Shown: in pieces, positions 1-6,540 of the stretch
Layout of the letters: every line of letters begins with the position of its first letter
How positions within the stretch are numbered: position 1 is the first letter of the stretch
Origin: JBBDWK01 sp040902885
Lineage (GTDB): Bacteria; Acidobacteriota; Terriglobia; Bryobacterales; Bryobacteraceae
Length of the DNA: 16,973 nucleotides
Assembly: GCA_040902885.1 (NCBI GenBank)
Contig: JBBDWK010000088.1
Span: 1 to 16,973, forward strand
Reading direction: 5' to 3'
The notes under the pieces: generated by a model
Told to the model about the DNA's origin: nothing
The model's database searches: none
What the model saw: the letters and a program-made list of their open reading frames with translations, nothing else
Translations under genes and position numbers: made by a program

Positions 1-4
1 TACT

Positions 5-29
5 GAGCCGCGACCGTCAGGGAGCGGTT
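5..29. repeat. Half copy of a GC-rich dispersed palindromic repeat
   Basis: The first 12 bases (GAGCCGCGACCG) are identical to the start of the right arm of the long inverted repeat at 16405-16428, and both end in GCGGTT. The middle differs. The matching left arm, if present, lies outside the window. It falls in the 3' flank of the DGPF gene, where a REP-like or terminator element would be expected. The remaining bases up to position 60 show no gene. Confidence 0.4.
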
Positions 30-60
30 GCCGAGGCAGGGCGATACCCGAATTACGGTG

Positions 61-489
61 TCACGGCCGTTTGCGCTGCTCGGACTGCGCCTGCATCTCG
101 GGAAACTTGGCCGCGGCCTCCTGGACATCGGCAGGGAAGTCCGAGAACTCCTGCACCTGGCGAATCTCGATCACTTCGTTGTCCGAAGCGGGGCAGCGCG
201 AAGCCCATTCGACCGCCTCTTCCTTCGACTTCACCTGAATCATCCAGTAGCCGCCGAGCACCTCCTTCGCCTCCGCGAAGGGCCCGTCCGTCACCTTCGG
301 CTTCCCGCCGGAGAACGAAACGCGCGCGCCCATCGAGGGCGGGCGGAGTCCATCGAGCGCGAGCAGCACGCCGGCCTTCTGCAAGGATTCGTTGTACTTC
401 ATCATCGCGGCAACGGCCTGGGCGTCCGGCATGGCGCCCGGCTCGGCCTTCTCGTACCCCTTGGGGATCATCAGCATCATGAATCGCAT
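61..489 (-). CDS. YCII/DGPF-domain protein (copy 1)
   Basis: A 142-residue soluble protein of the YCII-related/DGPF family (COG3795 type). The family signature DGPF is visible at about residues 68-71, followed by the block GGYWMIQVKSKEEAVEWASR, and the N-terminus MRFMMLMIP forms the first strand of the ferredoxin-like fold. The biochemical function of these small proteins is not settled. They are often found beside ECF sigma factor genes, but no sigma gene is visible here; the left side is cut off. The start at 489 is supported by an AAGGAG ribosome-binding site 8 bases upstream. That site overlaps the stop of the upstream paralogue, so the two are probably co-translated. The pair looks like a tandem duplication that has diverged. 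Confidence 0.88.
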   Translation of the reverse strand: MRFMMLMIPKGYEKAEPGAMPDAQAVAAMMKYNESLQKAGVLLALDGLRPPSMGARVSFSGGKPKVTDGPFAEAKEVLGGYWMIQVKSKEEAVEWASRCPASDNEVIEIRQVQEFSDFPADVQEAAAKFPEMQAQSEQRKRP

Positions 490-501
490 GTCATAAGCTC
501 C

Positions 502-936
502 TTAGCGTTTTGGGTTTTTGGCGGCGATTTCCGCCCGCAGACGCTCCTCCTGCTCCCTGAGTTCGGGAGTGAACTCGGCGCCAAAGTCCTCCGCCTCGAA
601 CACCTGGCGAATCTCGATCTCGGAGTCTACGCCAGTGGGATTTGGGCAGCGCTTCACCCATTCGATCGCCTCTTCCTTCGATTTCACTTGCCACATCCAA
701 AAGCCGGCGATCAGCTCCTTCGTCTCGGTGAAGGGCCCATCGACTACGGTCCGCTTCTCTCCCGAGAACCTGACGCGCGCGCCCTTCGAGCTCGGGTGAA
801 GCCCCTCGCCCGCCAGCATCACGCCGGCCTTCACCAGCTCTTCGTTGTACTTCCCCATTTCGGTAAGCAATTTCTCTTCCGGGAGAACGCCCGCCTCCGT
901 GTCCTGGTTGGCTTTGATCAGCACCATAAATCGCAT
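502..936 (-). CDS. YCII/DGPF-domain protein (copy 2)
   Basis: A 144-residue paralogue of the following gene, sharing the MRFM start, the DGPF motif (about residues 68-71) and the block FWMWQVKSKEEAIEWVKRCP. Its C-terminal end is rich in Glu and Arg (residues about 118-144) and probably helical. A strong AAGGAG ribosome-binding site lies 10 bases before the ATG at 936. Only 12 bases separate its stop from the next start, which indicates a two-gene operon. The family is known; the specific function is unknown. A DGPF protein can be an independent subunit, as here, or fused to a sigma factor; no fusion is seen. Confidence 0.9.
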   Translation of the reverse strand: MRFMVLIKANQDTEAGVLPEEKLLTEMGKYNEELVKAGVMLAGEGLHPSSKGARVRFSGEKRTVVDGPFTETKELIAGFWMWQVKSKEEAIEWVKRCPNPTGVDSEIEIRQVFEAEDFGAEFTPELREQEERLRAEIAAKNPKR

Positions 937-1000
937 CGTAGTGTCTCCTTCTGGTTTTGGTTTCTACTTACACGACGAATGAGGGACAGCAGGATCGACC

Positions 1001-1046
1001 CAAAATTTAAAAGATTTTCTCGGCGCCTCGGCGCCTCTGCGGTTAA
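1001..1046. repeat. Intergenic repeat-like element with tandem CGGCGCCT
   Basis: An A/T-rich run (AAAATTTAAAAGATTTTCT) is followed by two exact tandem copies of CGGCGCCT (1021-1028 and 1029-1036) and then CTGCGGTTAA. Read on the minus strand it begins TTAACCGCAGAGGCGCC. It resembles the dispersed 'ACCGCAGAGGCGCAGAG' elements that I recall from intergenic regions of Acidobacteria and other soil bacteria; that match is from memory. The TAA stop of the ATP-grasp gene is formed by its edge. Confidence 0.4.
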
Positions 1047-2398
1047 GCCTTTGGATCGAGGATAAAGGTGGGCGTAAGGCCCGCTGCCGTGGTGAAGCTT
1101 CCGGCCGCCGCGGTGAGCCAGCTCGAACAGCCCATCACTTTGCCGAGATAAGCCTGCGGATGCAGGTCCACGCGCATCTCGCGGAACTCCAGGTGTCCAT
1201 AAGTCGCCAGAGGGAAGGTGGATCGTACCGAATCCACTTTTTCCTGGACGACGTACGGGCTGCGAGCAGTCTCGCGCAAAGCGCGTTCCCAGCCCCCGGA
1301 GTCCATCTCCCAGCCCAGGAAGGAGCCGCTGCCGGTGTGATCGTCATTCGGCTTCAGCACCAGCTTTTCCTGGTTCCTGAGAATGAAATCGTGCAGGTCG
1401 ATGGTCTCGCCCTGGTAGGTGGTCTTTGAAGGAGTCACCAGACGGGTCCATGGCACGTGCTCATGGATCGCGCGCCGCTCGACTGCCGGGAACTTTTGGG
1501 TGATCGCCTCGTCGGTCAGCAGCCCAAAGATGGCCTTCTTGTGTACCAGCTCGGAACGGAAACTGTTCACGACGCACACATGATGGTTCCGGTAGGCTTC
1601 CACCAGCGGATGGCGCAGATCGAAGCGCATCAGAAATTCCTGAATGCTCAACCGGCGGAATACCAGGTTGATTTCGAAATTTCCCTTGCGCAGCACGCCG
1701 TTCCTGTATTCCAGTTGCTCCGGAGAAGCGACCTCGGCCTCGTATCCTTCGCGACGGAAGTAATCGCGGAAGAGTGTGTACTCGCTGGAGGTGAAGGCTT
1801 GGCCCGGCGGGCGCATCTCCACGATCGCAATCTTAGGCGCCTGACGGCCCCCAAATTGCCTGAAGGCCTTAAGCAACGCTGAAAGGAGGTGTTTTTTACC
1901 GCCGATCCGGGTGAGGTTGTACCTTTTCCGGAATTCTTTGATGGGTGGCGCATCGTAAAACAAGTCCGACAGCGACTCCGACCAGGCCAAACCGTCCGGG
2001 GAGTCGGCGCTGTACTCGACCATTCGTAGTGTGCCGTTGTTCAGGTACGAATCGATCCCGGCCGTCACCTGAGGGATCGTGTAGCCCGGGTCCACGTTGG
2101 CGAGCATCTTCTCGGCAGGGAGAAGTTCCATGCGCGCCATCAGAGACGGGGTTTGCATCACCAGGCACTGCACACGATCAATCGCGCCGATCAGCGCCTC
2201 CGCGCTTTTTGTGAGAGACTCGTATTGACGGCGAGAGATGAAGTGCGGCCGCAGAAAAGGACACAGCAAGCGCCCGCCGGCGGACAATTGTTCTTCCTCC
2301 ATGCGTTCCCGAAGCGCTTCAATCCAGCTCAGGTCCCGATACGGCGGGCTCTCTAAAAGCTTGTGGTAGCGCGTAACCGCGTCGTCCAACTGGGTCAT
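1043..2398 (-). CDS. Circularly permuted ATP-grasp-like protein
   Basis: A 451-residue cytosolic protein resembling circularly permuted ATP-grasp ligases (the DUF404/DUF407 and glutathionylspermidine-synthase-like group). Visible elements are a lysine in LVLKPNDD (about residues 346-353) followed directly by the glycine-rich loop TGSGSF (355-360), a QEK adenine-contact segment near 385, and FREMRVDLHP (405-414). These fit the nucleotide and metal sites of ATP-grasp enzymes, which join a carboxylate to an amine or thiol using ATP. The substrate cannot be told. I place the start at the ATG at 2398: the in-frame ATG at 2473 would add 25 residues without family character and would lie in the promoter region shared with the divergent peptidase gene. 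There is no signal peptide. The gene may be co-transcribed with the DGPF pair 106 bases downstream. Confidence 0.72.
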   Translation of the reverse strand: MTQLDDAVTRYHKLLESPPYRDLSWIEALRERMEEEQLSAGGRLLCPFLRPHFISRRQYESLTKSAEALIGAIDRVQCLVMQTPSLMARMELLPAEKMLANVDPGYTIPQVTAGIDSYLNNGTLRMVEYSADSPDGLAWSESLSDLFYDAPPIKEFRKRYNLTRIGGKKHLLSALLKAFRQFGGRQAPKIAIVEMRPPGQAFTSSEYTLFRDYFRREGYEAEVASPEQLEYRNGVLRKGNFEINLVFRRLSIQEFLMRFDLRHPLVEAYRNHHVCVVNSFRSELVHKKAIFGLLTDEAITQKFPAVERRAIHEHVPWTRLVTPSKTTYQGETIDLHDFILRNQEKLVLKPNDDHTGSGSFLGWEMDSGGWERALRETARSPYVVQEKVDSVRSTFPLATYGHLEFREMRVDLHPQAYLGKVMGCSSWLTAAAGSFTTAAGLTPTFILDPKA

Positions 2399-2470
2399 GC
2401 CTAACCTGATACCTTTTCTAGTACTTAGTATCGCACAGCGAAGGCTTGGCGAAGAAGAGGTCCCCCTCCA

Positions 2471-2504
2471 CATAATACCCTATCTGTATAAAATCTAACG
2501 AGTT
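2471..2504 (+). promoter_or_regulatory. Putative promoter of the S46 peptidase gene
   Basis: The 106-base divergent region between the ATP-grasp and peptidase starts is locally A/T-rich next to the peptidase ATG. TATAAAAT at 2487-2494 and CATAAT at 2471-2476 are the -10-like candidates. No ribosome-binding site precedes the ATG at 2505. If the TATAAA is used, the leader would be only a few bases long or absent. No convincing -35 box is seen. Confidence 0.3.
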
Positions 2505-4568
2505 ATGAGATTGCGAGATTTTTTTGCGACGCTTGCCGCGTTCGGGCTGCTGCATTCGGCGCTGATGGCCGACGAGGGGATGTGGCCGATCAATCAATTC
2601 CCTCGCGAGGCTGTCCGGAAGAATCACAGCTTCCAGGTGACGGACGAATTCCTGCGGAACCTGCAGCGCTCCTCGGTCCGGTTCAACAACGGCGGATCGG
2701 GCTCCTTCGTCTCGCCCAGCGGGCTACTTTTCACCAATCATCACGTCGGTTCGGACTGCATTCAGAAGCTCAGCGATCCTCAGAACGACTACATGGCAAA
2801 GGGCTTCTATGCAGCTACACAGGCTGCCGAGAAGCAGTGCCCAGACCTGGAACTGAACATCCTGGTCAGGCTGGAGGAGGTCACCGGCGCGGTCAATCGC
2901 GAAGTGAAACCAGACATGCCCGCGGCCGAGGCGAACCGCGTCCGCAAGGCTGCAATGGGTGAGATCGAGAAGGATTGCGGCGCCCGCACCGGACTGCGTT
3001 GCGACGTGGTAACGCTCTATTCCGGAGGCCGCTACGATCTCTATCAATATAAAAAATACACGGACGTGAGGCTGGTGTTCGCGCCGGAGGCAGCCATCGC
3101 GGCTTTCGGGGGCGATCCGGACAATTTTACTTTCCCGCGCTACTGCCTGGATTTCGCCTTCTTCCGGGCATATGAGAACGGCGTTCCCGTGAAGCCCGAT
3201 AGCTGGTTCCGCTGGAGCAAGGCCGGAGCCCGAGAGGGCGAGCTGATCTTCGTTCCCGGCAATCCCGGCAGCACGGGCAGGCTCATCCCGTTGGCCGGTC
3301 TCGAATTCCTGAGGGATCATTCCTACCCCATGACCTTGCGCCGGTTGCAGGGTCTGGTACGAACGCTGCGCGAGTACAGCGCGGGAAGCGCCGAAGCCAA
3401 GCGCGCGGCTCGCGACAATCTGATGAGCCAGGAAAACAGCCTCAAAGCCTACACGGGCTTCCAGCGAGGCCTGACGGACCTGGCCCTGATGGCGCGCAAG
3501 GCGGAGGAGGAGCGGCAGCTTCAGAAAGCCGTCCAAGCCAACCCCGAGCTGCGGCAGAAGTACGGTCATGTCTGGCCGGAGATGGCTGGCGCTTACAGCG
3601 TGTACCGCGAATTCTATAAGCCCTATTACGGTTTGGAACTCACGGCAATCCGCGGCTCCGATCTCTTCTCCATCGCGCGCGATGTGGTTCGCTACACCGA
3701 AGAAAAGCAGAAGCCCAGTTCCGAGCGGCTTCGCGAGTACCAGGATTCGGCGCTGCCGTCGCTCGAACTGTCCATGTTCTCGCCGGCGCCGATCACCAAC
3801 TCCATGGAGATCGCGGCTCTTGAAGAGTACTTTCGCTTCCTCCGCCAGGAACTCGGACCGGATCATCCGGTGATTCGCCAACTGGAGTCTGCCGCAACGT
3901 ACGTCAACACGAGCAAGCTCCAGGATGTGGCCGAAAGGAAGCGTCTGGCCGGGAACCCGGAAGCCGTTCGCAACTCGGACGACGGTATGATTCGCCTTGC
4001 CCGCCTTCTCGATCCTTCTGCCCGCGAGCTGCGCAAGCGGTATGAGGATCGGGTGGAGGCGGTGCTGCTGAAGAATCAGGCGGCGCTTGCCCAGGCGCGT
4101 TTCGCCACCTCGGGAGACCGGATTTACCCCGATGCCACCTTCACCTTCCGCGTCGCGTTCGGCCCCATCAAGGGCTACGAGGCGAATGGCAAGCGGATTC
4201 CCTGGGCCACCCGGATCAAGGGCCTGTTTGAGCGCGCCACCGGCGTTGAGCCGTTCGCGCTGCCCGAGAGCTGGAAGAGCGCAAGGGACCGGGTAGAGAT
4301 GGACACTCCATTCAACTTTGTCAGCACGGCGGATACGCACGGAGGCAACTCCGGCAGCCCGACCATCGATACCAAGGGAGAGATCGTGGGAATTCTCTTC
4401 GACGGGAATATGGAGGGTCTTCCGAACCGCTTCGTATACTCCGACGTTCAGGCCCGCTCCATTCACGTCGCGTCGCAGGGAATTGTGGAAGCGCTCGATG
4501 CGGTATACGGCGCGGAGCGGCTGCTGGACGAATTGGGCGTAAAGAAAGCGGCGGCGAAGCGCCGCTAG
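2505..4568 (+). CDS. S46 family dipeptidyl-peptidase (DPP7-like)
   Basis: A 687-residue secreted serine exopeptidase. Residues 1-22 are a signal peptide with probable cleavage after Ala (LMA before DEGMWP). The mature N-terminus DEGMWPINQFP is characteristic of family S46, whose members remove dipeptides from peptide N-termini in the periplasm. The trypsin-like triad can be placed: His80 in TNHHVG, Asp216 in LDFAFFR, and Ser616 in GGNSGSP. In this family the residue 18 positions after the serine sets P1 preference: Arg in the Asp/Glu-specific DPP11 and Gly in the broader DPP7. Here it is Gly634 (LFDGNMEG), so I infer DPP7-like preference for non-acidic P1 residues. The length is close to the usual 700 or so. 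It ends 14 bases before the convergent deiodinase-like gene and has no obvious partner gene. It probably serves peptide scavenging. Confidence 0.95.
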   Translation: MRLRDFFATLAAFGLLHSALMADEGMWPINQFPREAVRKNHSFQVTDEFLRNLQRSSVRFNNGGSGSFVSPSGLLFTNHHVGSDCIQKLSDPQNDYMAKGFYAATQAAEKQCPDLELNILVRLEEVTGAVNREVKPDMPAAEANRVRKAAMGEIEKDCGARTGLRCDVVTLYSGGRYDLYQYKKYTDVRLVFAPEAAIAAFGGDPDNFTFPRYCLDFAFFRAYENGVPVKPDSWFRWSKAGAREGELIFVPGNPGSTGRLIPLAGLEFLRDHSYPMTLRRLQGLVRTLREYSAGSAEAKRAARDNLMSQENSLKAYTGFQRGLTDLALMARKAEEERQLQKAVQANPELRQKYGHVWPEMAGAYSVYREFYKPYYGLELTAIRGSDLFSIARDVVRYTEEKQKPSSERLREYQDSALPSLELSMFSPAPITNSMEIAALEEYFRFLRQELGPDHPVIRQLESAATYVNTSKLQDVAERKRLAGNPEAVRNSDDGMIRLARLLDPSARELRKRYEDRVEAVLLKNQAALAQARFATSGDRIYPDATFTFRVAFGPIKGYEANGKRIPWATRIKGLFERATGVEPFALPESWKSARDRVEMDTPFNFVSTADTHGGNSGSPTIDTKGEIVGILFDGNMEGLPNRFVYSDVQARSIHVASQGIVEALDAVYGAERLLDELGVKKAAAKRR

Positions 4569-4582
4569 AATAGTTGAAAGAA

Positions 4583-5296
4583 CTAAGGGGTTGCTGCCAG
4601 TGTGATCTGTCGAAGAGACTGCTCGAGATCCCGCGTTGAGAAACCATAGGGCCCCGGCCCGCTCTTGAACACAACACGCCCGTTTCTACCGATCAGGTAC
4701 ATGCGATCGGGCCAAGCCGTATAGGCGAGCTCCGTTCGATTATCGATACTATCCAGAACAGCTGGGACACGAATGCCGAGATTCCGCACGCACGCCAGAG
4801 CTGTGGAGGTCCGCTCGTCATCCGATCGCGGCGAGGCAAACAGAACACCATCCTTGACGTTCGATGGCAACTGCCACAGATCGGTGGGATGCGCCTCCTG
4901 AATGTATACAATGTAAAACGCCACGCGATCCAGGTACGACTCGTAGAGCCGATTGAGCTCGGGAACCTCCCGGCGAAATGGCGGTCAAGTATAACTGCCG
5001 AAGATCAGGACGACCGGCCGTTTCCGCCACTCCTCCGATAGCTTGACTGTGCGGCTGCGATCCGGAGTTGGCAGTGTGAAATCGGGAGCGATATCTCCCA
5101 CCCCAAGCTGTCCGGCACGAGCGGACATCCACAGTGGCTTGAAGGGAAGAATCATCATCGCAGGCATTGGAACGTTCGACATGATTGCGCCGAAGCGCTC
5201 TGGCGGCTGCCGCATCGCAATGTAGAGGCCGGCGCACACGATAACGTATAGCGAAGCCAGCCCAGCCAGTGTGATTCCAAGCAGTTTCAGGCGCAC
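4583..5296 (-). CDS. Iodothyronine-deiodinase-like selenoprotein (UGA = Sec104)
   Basis: A 237-residue membrane-anchored thioredoxin-fold protein when the in-frame TGA at 4985-4987 is read as selenocysteine. Residues 3-28 form one transmembrane helix. Then come GDIAPDFTLP (about 67-76), the active site FGSYT-Sec-PPFR (99-108) and YIQEAHPTDLW (131-141). Vertebrate deiodinases carry FGSCT-Sec-PPF and YIEEAH at the same spacing: Sec+30 Glu and Sec+32 His match Glu134 and His136 here, and Ser101, Thr103 and Tyr131 are also kept. The family reductively removes iodine from iodothyronines. The equivalents of the hormone-contacting His and Arg are not kept (Phe153, Pro214), so another substrate is likely. 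The start is a GTG at 5296 with a GGGAGG ribosome-binding site 4 bases upstream. It overlaps the MFS stop by 10 bases, implying translational coupling. Read conventionally, the gene would be two fragments of 103 and 113 residues. Confidence 0.88.
4960..4972 (-). promoter_or_regulatory. Bacterial SECIS-like hairpin of the deiodinase-like gene
   Basis: Reading the minus strand, the RNA CGGGA-GGU-UCCCG forms a perfect 5-bp stem with a GGU loop. The loop starts at the eighteenth base after the UGA codon. Known bacterial SECIS elements are small hairpins just downstream of UGA, inside the coding region, with G among the first two loop bases, and they bind SelB. An outer CCG/CGG pairing beginning directly after UGA could extend the structure. 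E. coli fdhF carries a GGUC loop at nearly the same distance. Confidence 0.75.
4985..4987 (-). other. Selenocysteine codon (UGA) of the deiodinase-like protein
   Basis: This TGA is in frame and sits exactly between ...FGSYT and PPFRREVPEL. That is the position of the catalytic selenocysteine in the deiodinase family. The family pattern continues in the same frame for 133 more codons, with no shift. A random nonsense mutation at this single codon is much less likely than recoding. Confidence 0.85.
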
Positions 5297-6540
5297 TCAA
5301 CCTCCCTCTCCTGCCGTTTTTGATCCGGGTATGCGGGAGCGAACAGCATCAGCACCGCTGCAGCCAGCATCAGCGCGGATAGCAACGTGAGAAGCGGGCC
5401 GTACGACTGAGTCATGTCAAACACTTTGCCCATCAGCACCGGGCCCACTGCGCCTGCAATCGCGTACGCGGTCCACGTCAAGCCATAGAGCATCGAGAAG
5501 GCGCGAAGTCCGAAGTAACGGGTCAACAGATAAGGCGTTACATCCGCCTCCCCGCCGAGGCCCAAGCCGATCAGTGCTGCCGCGAGCAGCGCGACAACGC
5601 TCGAAGTCACCGTTGAGAGCAGCAGGATCCCAAGAGCCACACCCGTCAGCAGCACAAAAGATACCCGCGGACCAAAGTAACGATCAAGCAAGCGCCCTGT
5701 CAACAGTCGCCCAACCAGGCTCATGCCGCCGAGAACGGAAACGGCGAGGGCCGCCTGTTCTGCGGAGATCCCCCGATCCGTCAACAGGGGCGAAAGATGG
5801 GTAATTGCACCGTTTACACCAATGGAGCTCAGAAACAGGGCCGCTACCAATAACCAGAATGCGCGCGATCGTAATCCCTGCTGCGCAGAACAGCCTTCAG
5901 TCACCGAGTACAGTTCCCCGCCGGCCTGCGGGCGCTCGCGCACGAACAATGCCGTGAGCGGCAGCCCCATCAGGAGGACGATTATTCCGAATGTTAGATA
6001 GGCTGCTCGCCATCCATATGCAACGATGAGCCTCTGGGCGAGGGCCGGAAAGACAATAGCGCCAAAGCCGACGCCTGACATCACCAGTGCGAGCGCGGTT
6101 CCCCTCTTGTTGGAAAACCAGCTGGATACAGCCCGCGAGTAACCCATCTGGGTGGTCCCATTCCCAACGATTCCTAGAACGAAGAACGTCGCGTACAGAT
6201 GAAGCAGGTTGGGGGTCAGCAGCGACAGGGAAGCAAAAGCCACTCCGAATACAGCCATGCACGGAAGCACGACTCGACGCGGCCCGTACCGGTCCAGAAG
6301 CCGTCCAAGCACAGGCGAGCAAACCGCCACTGTCATGGCGGCGATCCCGAATGCGGTGGAGATGCTCTCGCGGCTCCAGCCGAACTCCGCACCGAGTGGC
6401 TTCAGAAATACACCGAAAGTGAAAACAAGCAGCGACCCGAAGCTGACCATGACGCCGCAAAAGGCGGCGGCGACCACCAGCCATCCAGGGTAGATGCGCG
6501 GCTTCGTAATCGGCAGCGCCGATGTGCTATTTCCGGACAT
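5287..6540 (-). CDS. MFS transporter
   Basis: An inner-membrane secondary transporter of about 417 residues with roughly twelve hydrophobic segments, starting YPGWLVVAAAFCGVMVSFGS. The loop motif GRLLDRYGPRR between helices 2 and 3 is the MFS signature, and GRLLDRYFGPR repeats it in the second half. The overall pattern recalls the oxalate/formate and monocarboxylate porter branches, which move small organic acids, but the substrate cannot be read from sequence. I prefer the ATG at 6540; another in-frame ATG at 6585 would add 15 residues. From 6540 the gene overlaps the AhpD-like gene by 14 bases. Its TGA stop lies inside the start region of the deiodinase-like gene. It is thus locked between the two selenoprotein genes and is probably co-translated with them. 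Confidence 0.88.
   Translation of the reverse strand: MSGNSTSALPITKPRIYPGWLVVAAAFCGVMVSFGSLLVFTFGVFLKPLGAEFGWSRESISTAFGIAAMTVAVCSPVLGRLLDRYGPRRVVLPCMAVFGVAFASLSLLTPNLLHLYATFFVLGIVGNGTTQMGYSRAVSSWFSNKRGTALALVMSGVGFGAIVFPALAQRLIVAYGWRAAYLTFGIIVLLMGLPLTALFVRERPQAGGELYSVTEGCSAQQGLRSRAFWLLVAALFLSSIGVNGAITHLSPLLTDRGISAEQAALAVSVLGGMSLVGRLLTGRLLDRYFGPRVSFVLLTGVALGILLLSTVTSSVVALLAAALIGLGLGGEADVTPYLLTRYFGLRAFSMLYGLTWTAYAIAGAVGPVLMGKVFDMTQSYGPLLTLLSALMLAAAVLMLFAPAYPDQKRQEREVECA

Noticed and set aside
28..1065. 345-residue open frame on the plus strand
   Set aside because: Antisense to both DGPF genes, Arg/Leu/His-rich composition, no family signature; a shadow of high G+C coding sequence.
2724..4466. 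580-residue open frame on the minus strand
   Set aside because: Lies entirely antisense to the S46 peptidase, whose catalytic motifs are all in place on the plus strand.
4583..4924. Separate small hypothetical gene starting MAFYIVYIQEAH
   Set aside because: Its sequence is the second half of the deiodinase-like protein, in the same frame as the first half across the TGA at 4985-4987. The internal ATG is not needed: the codons before it (RREVPELNRLYESYLDRV) fit the family.
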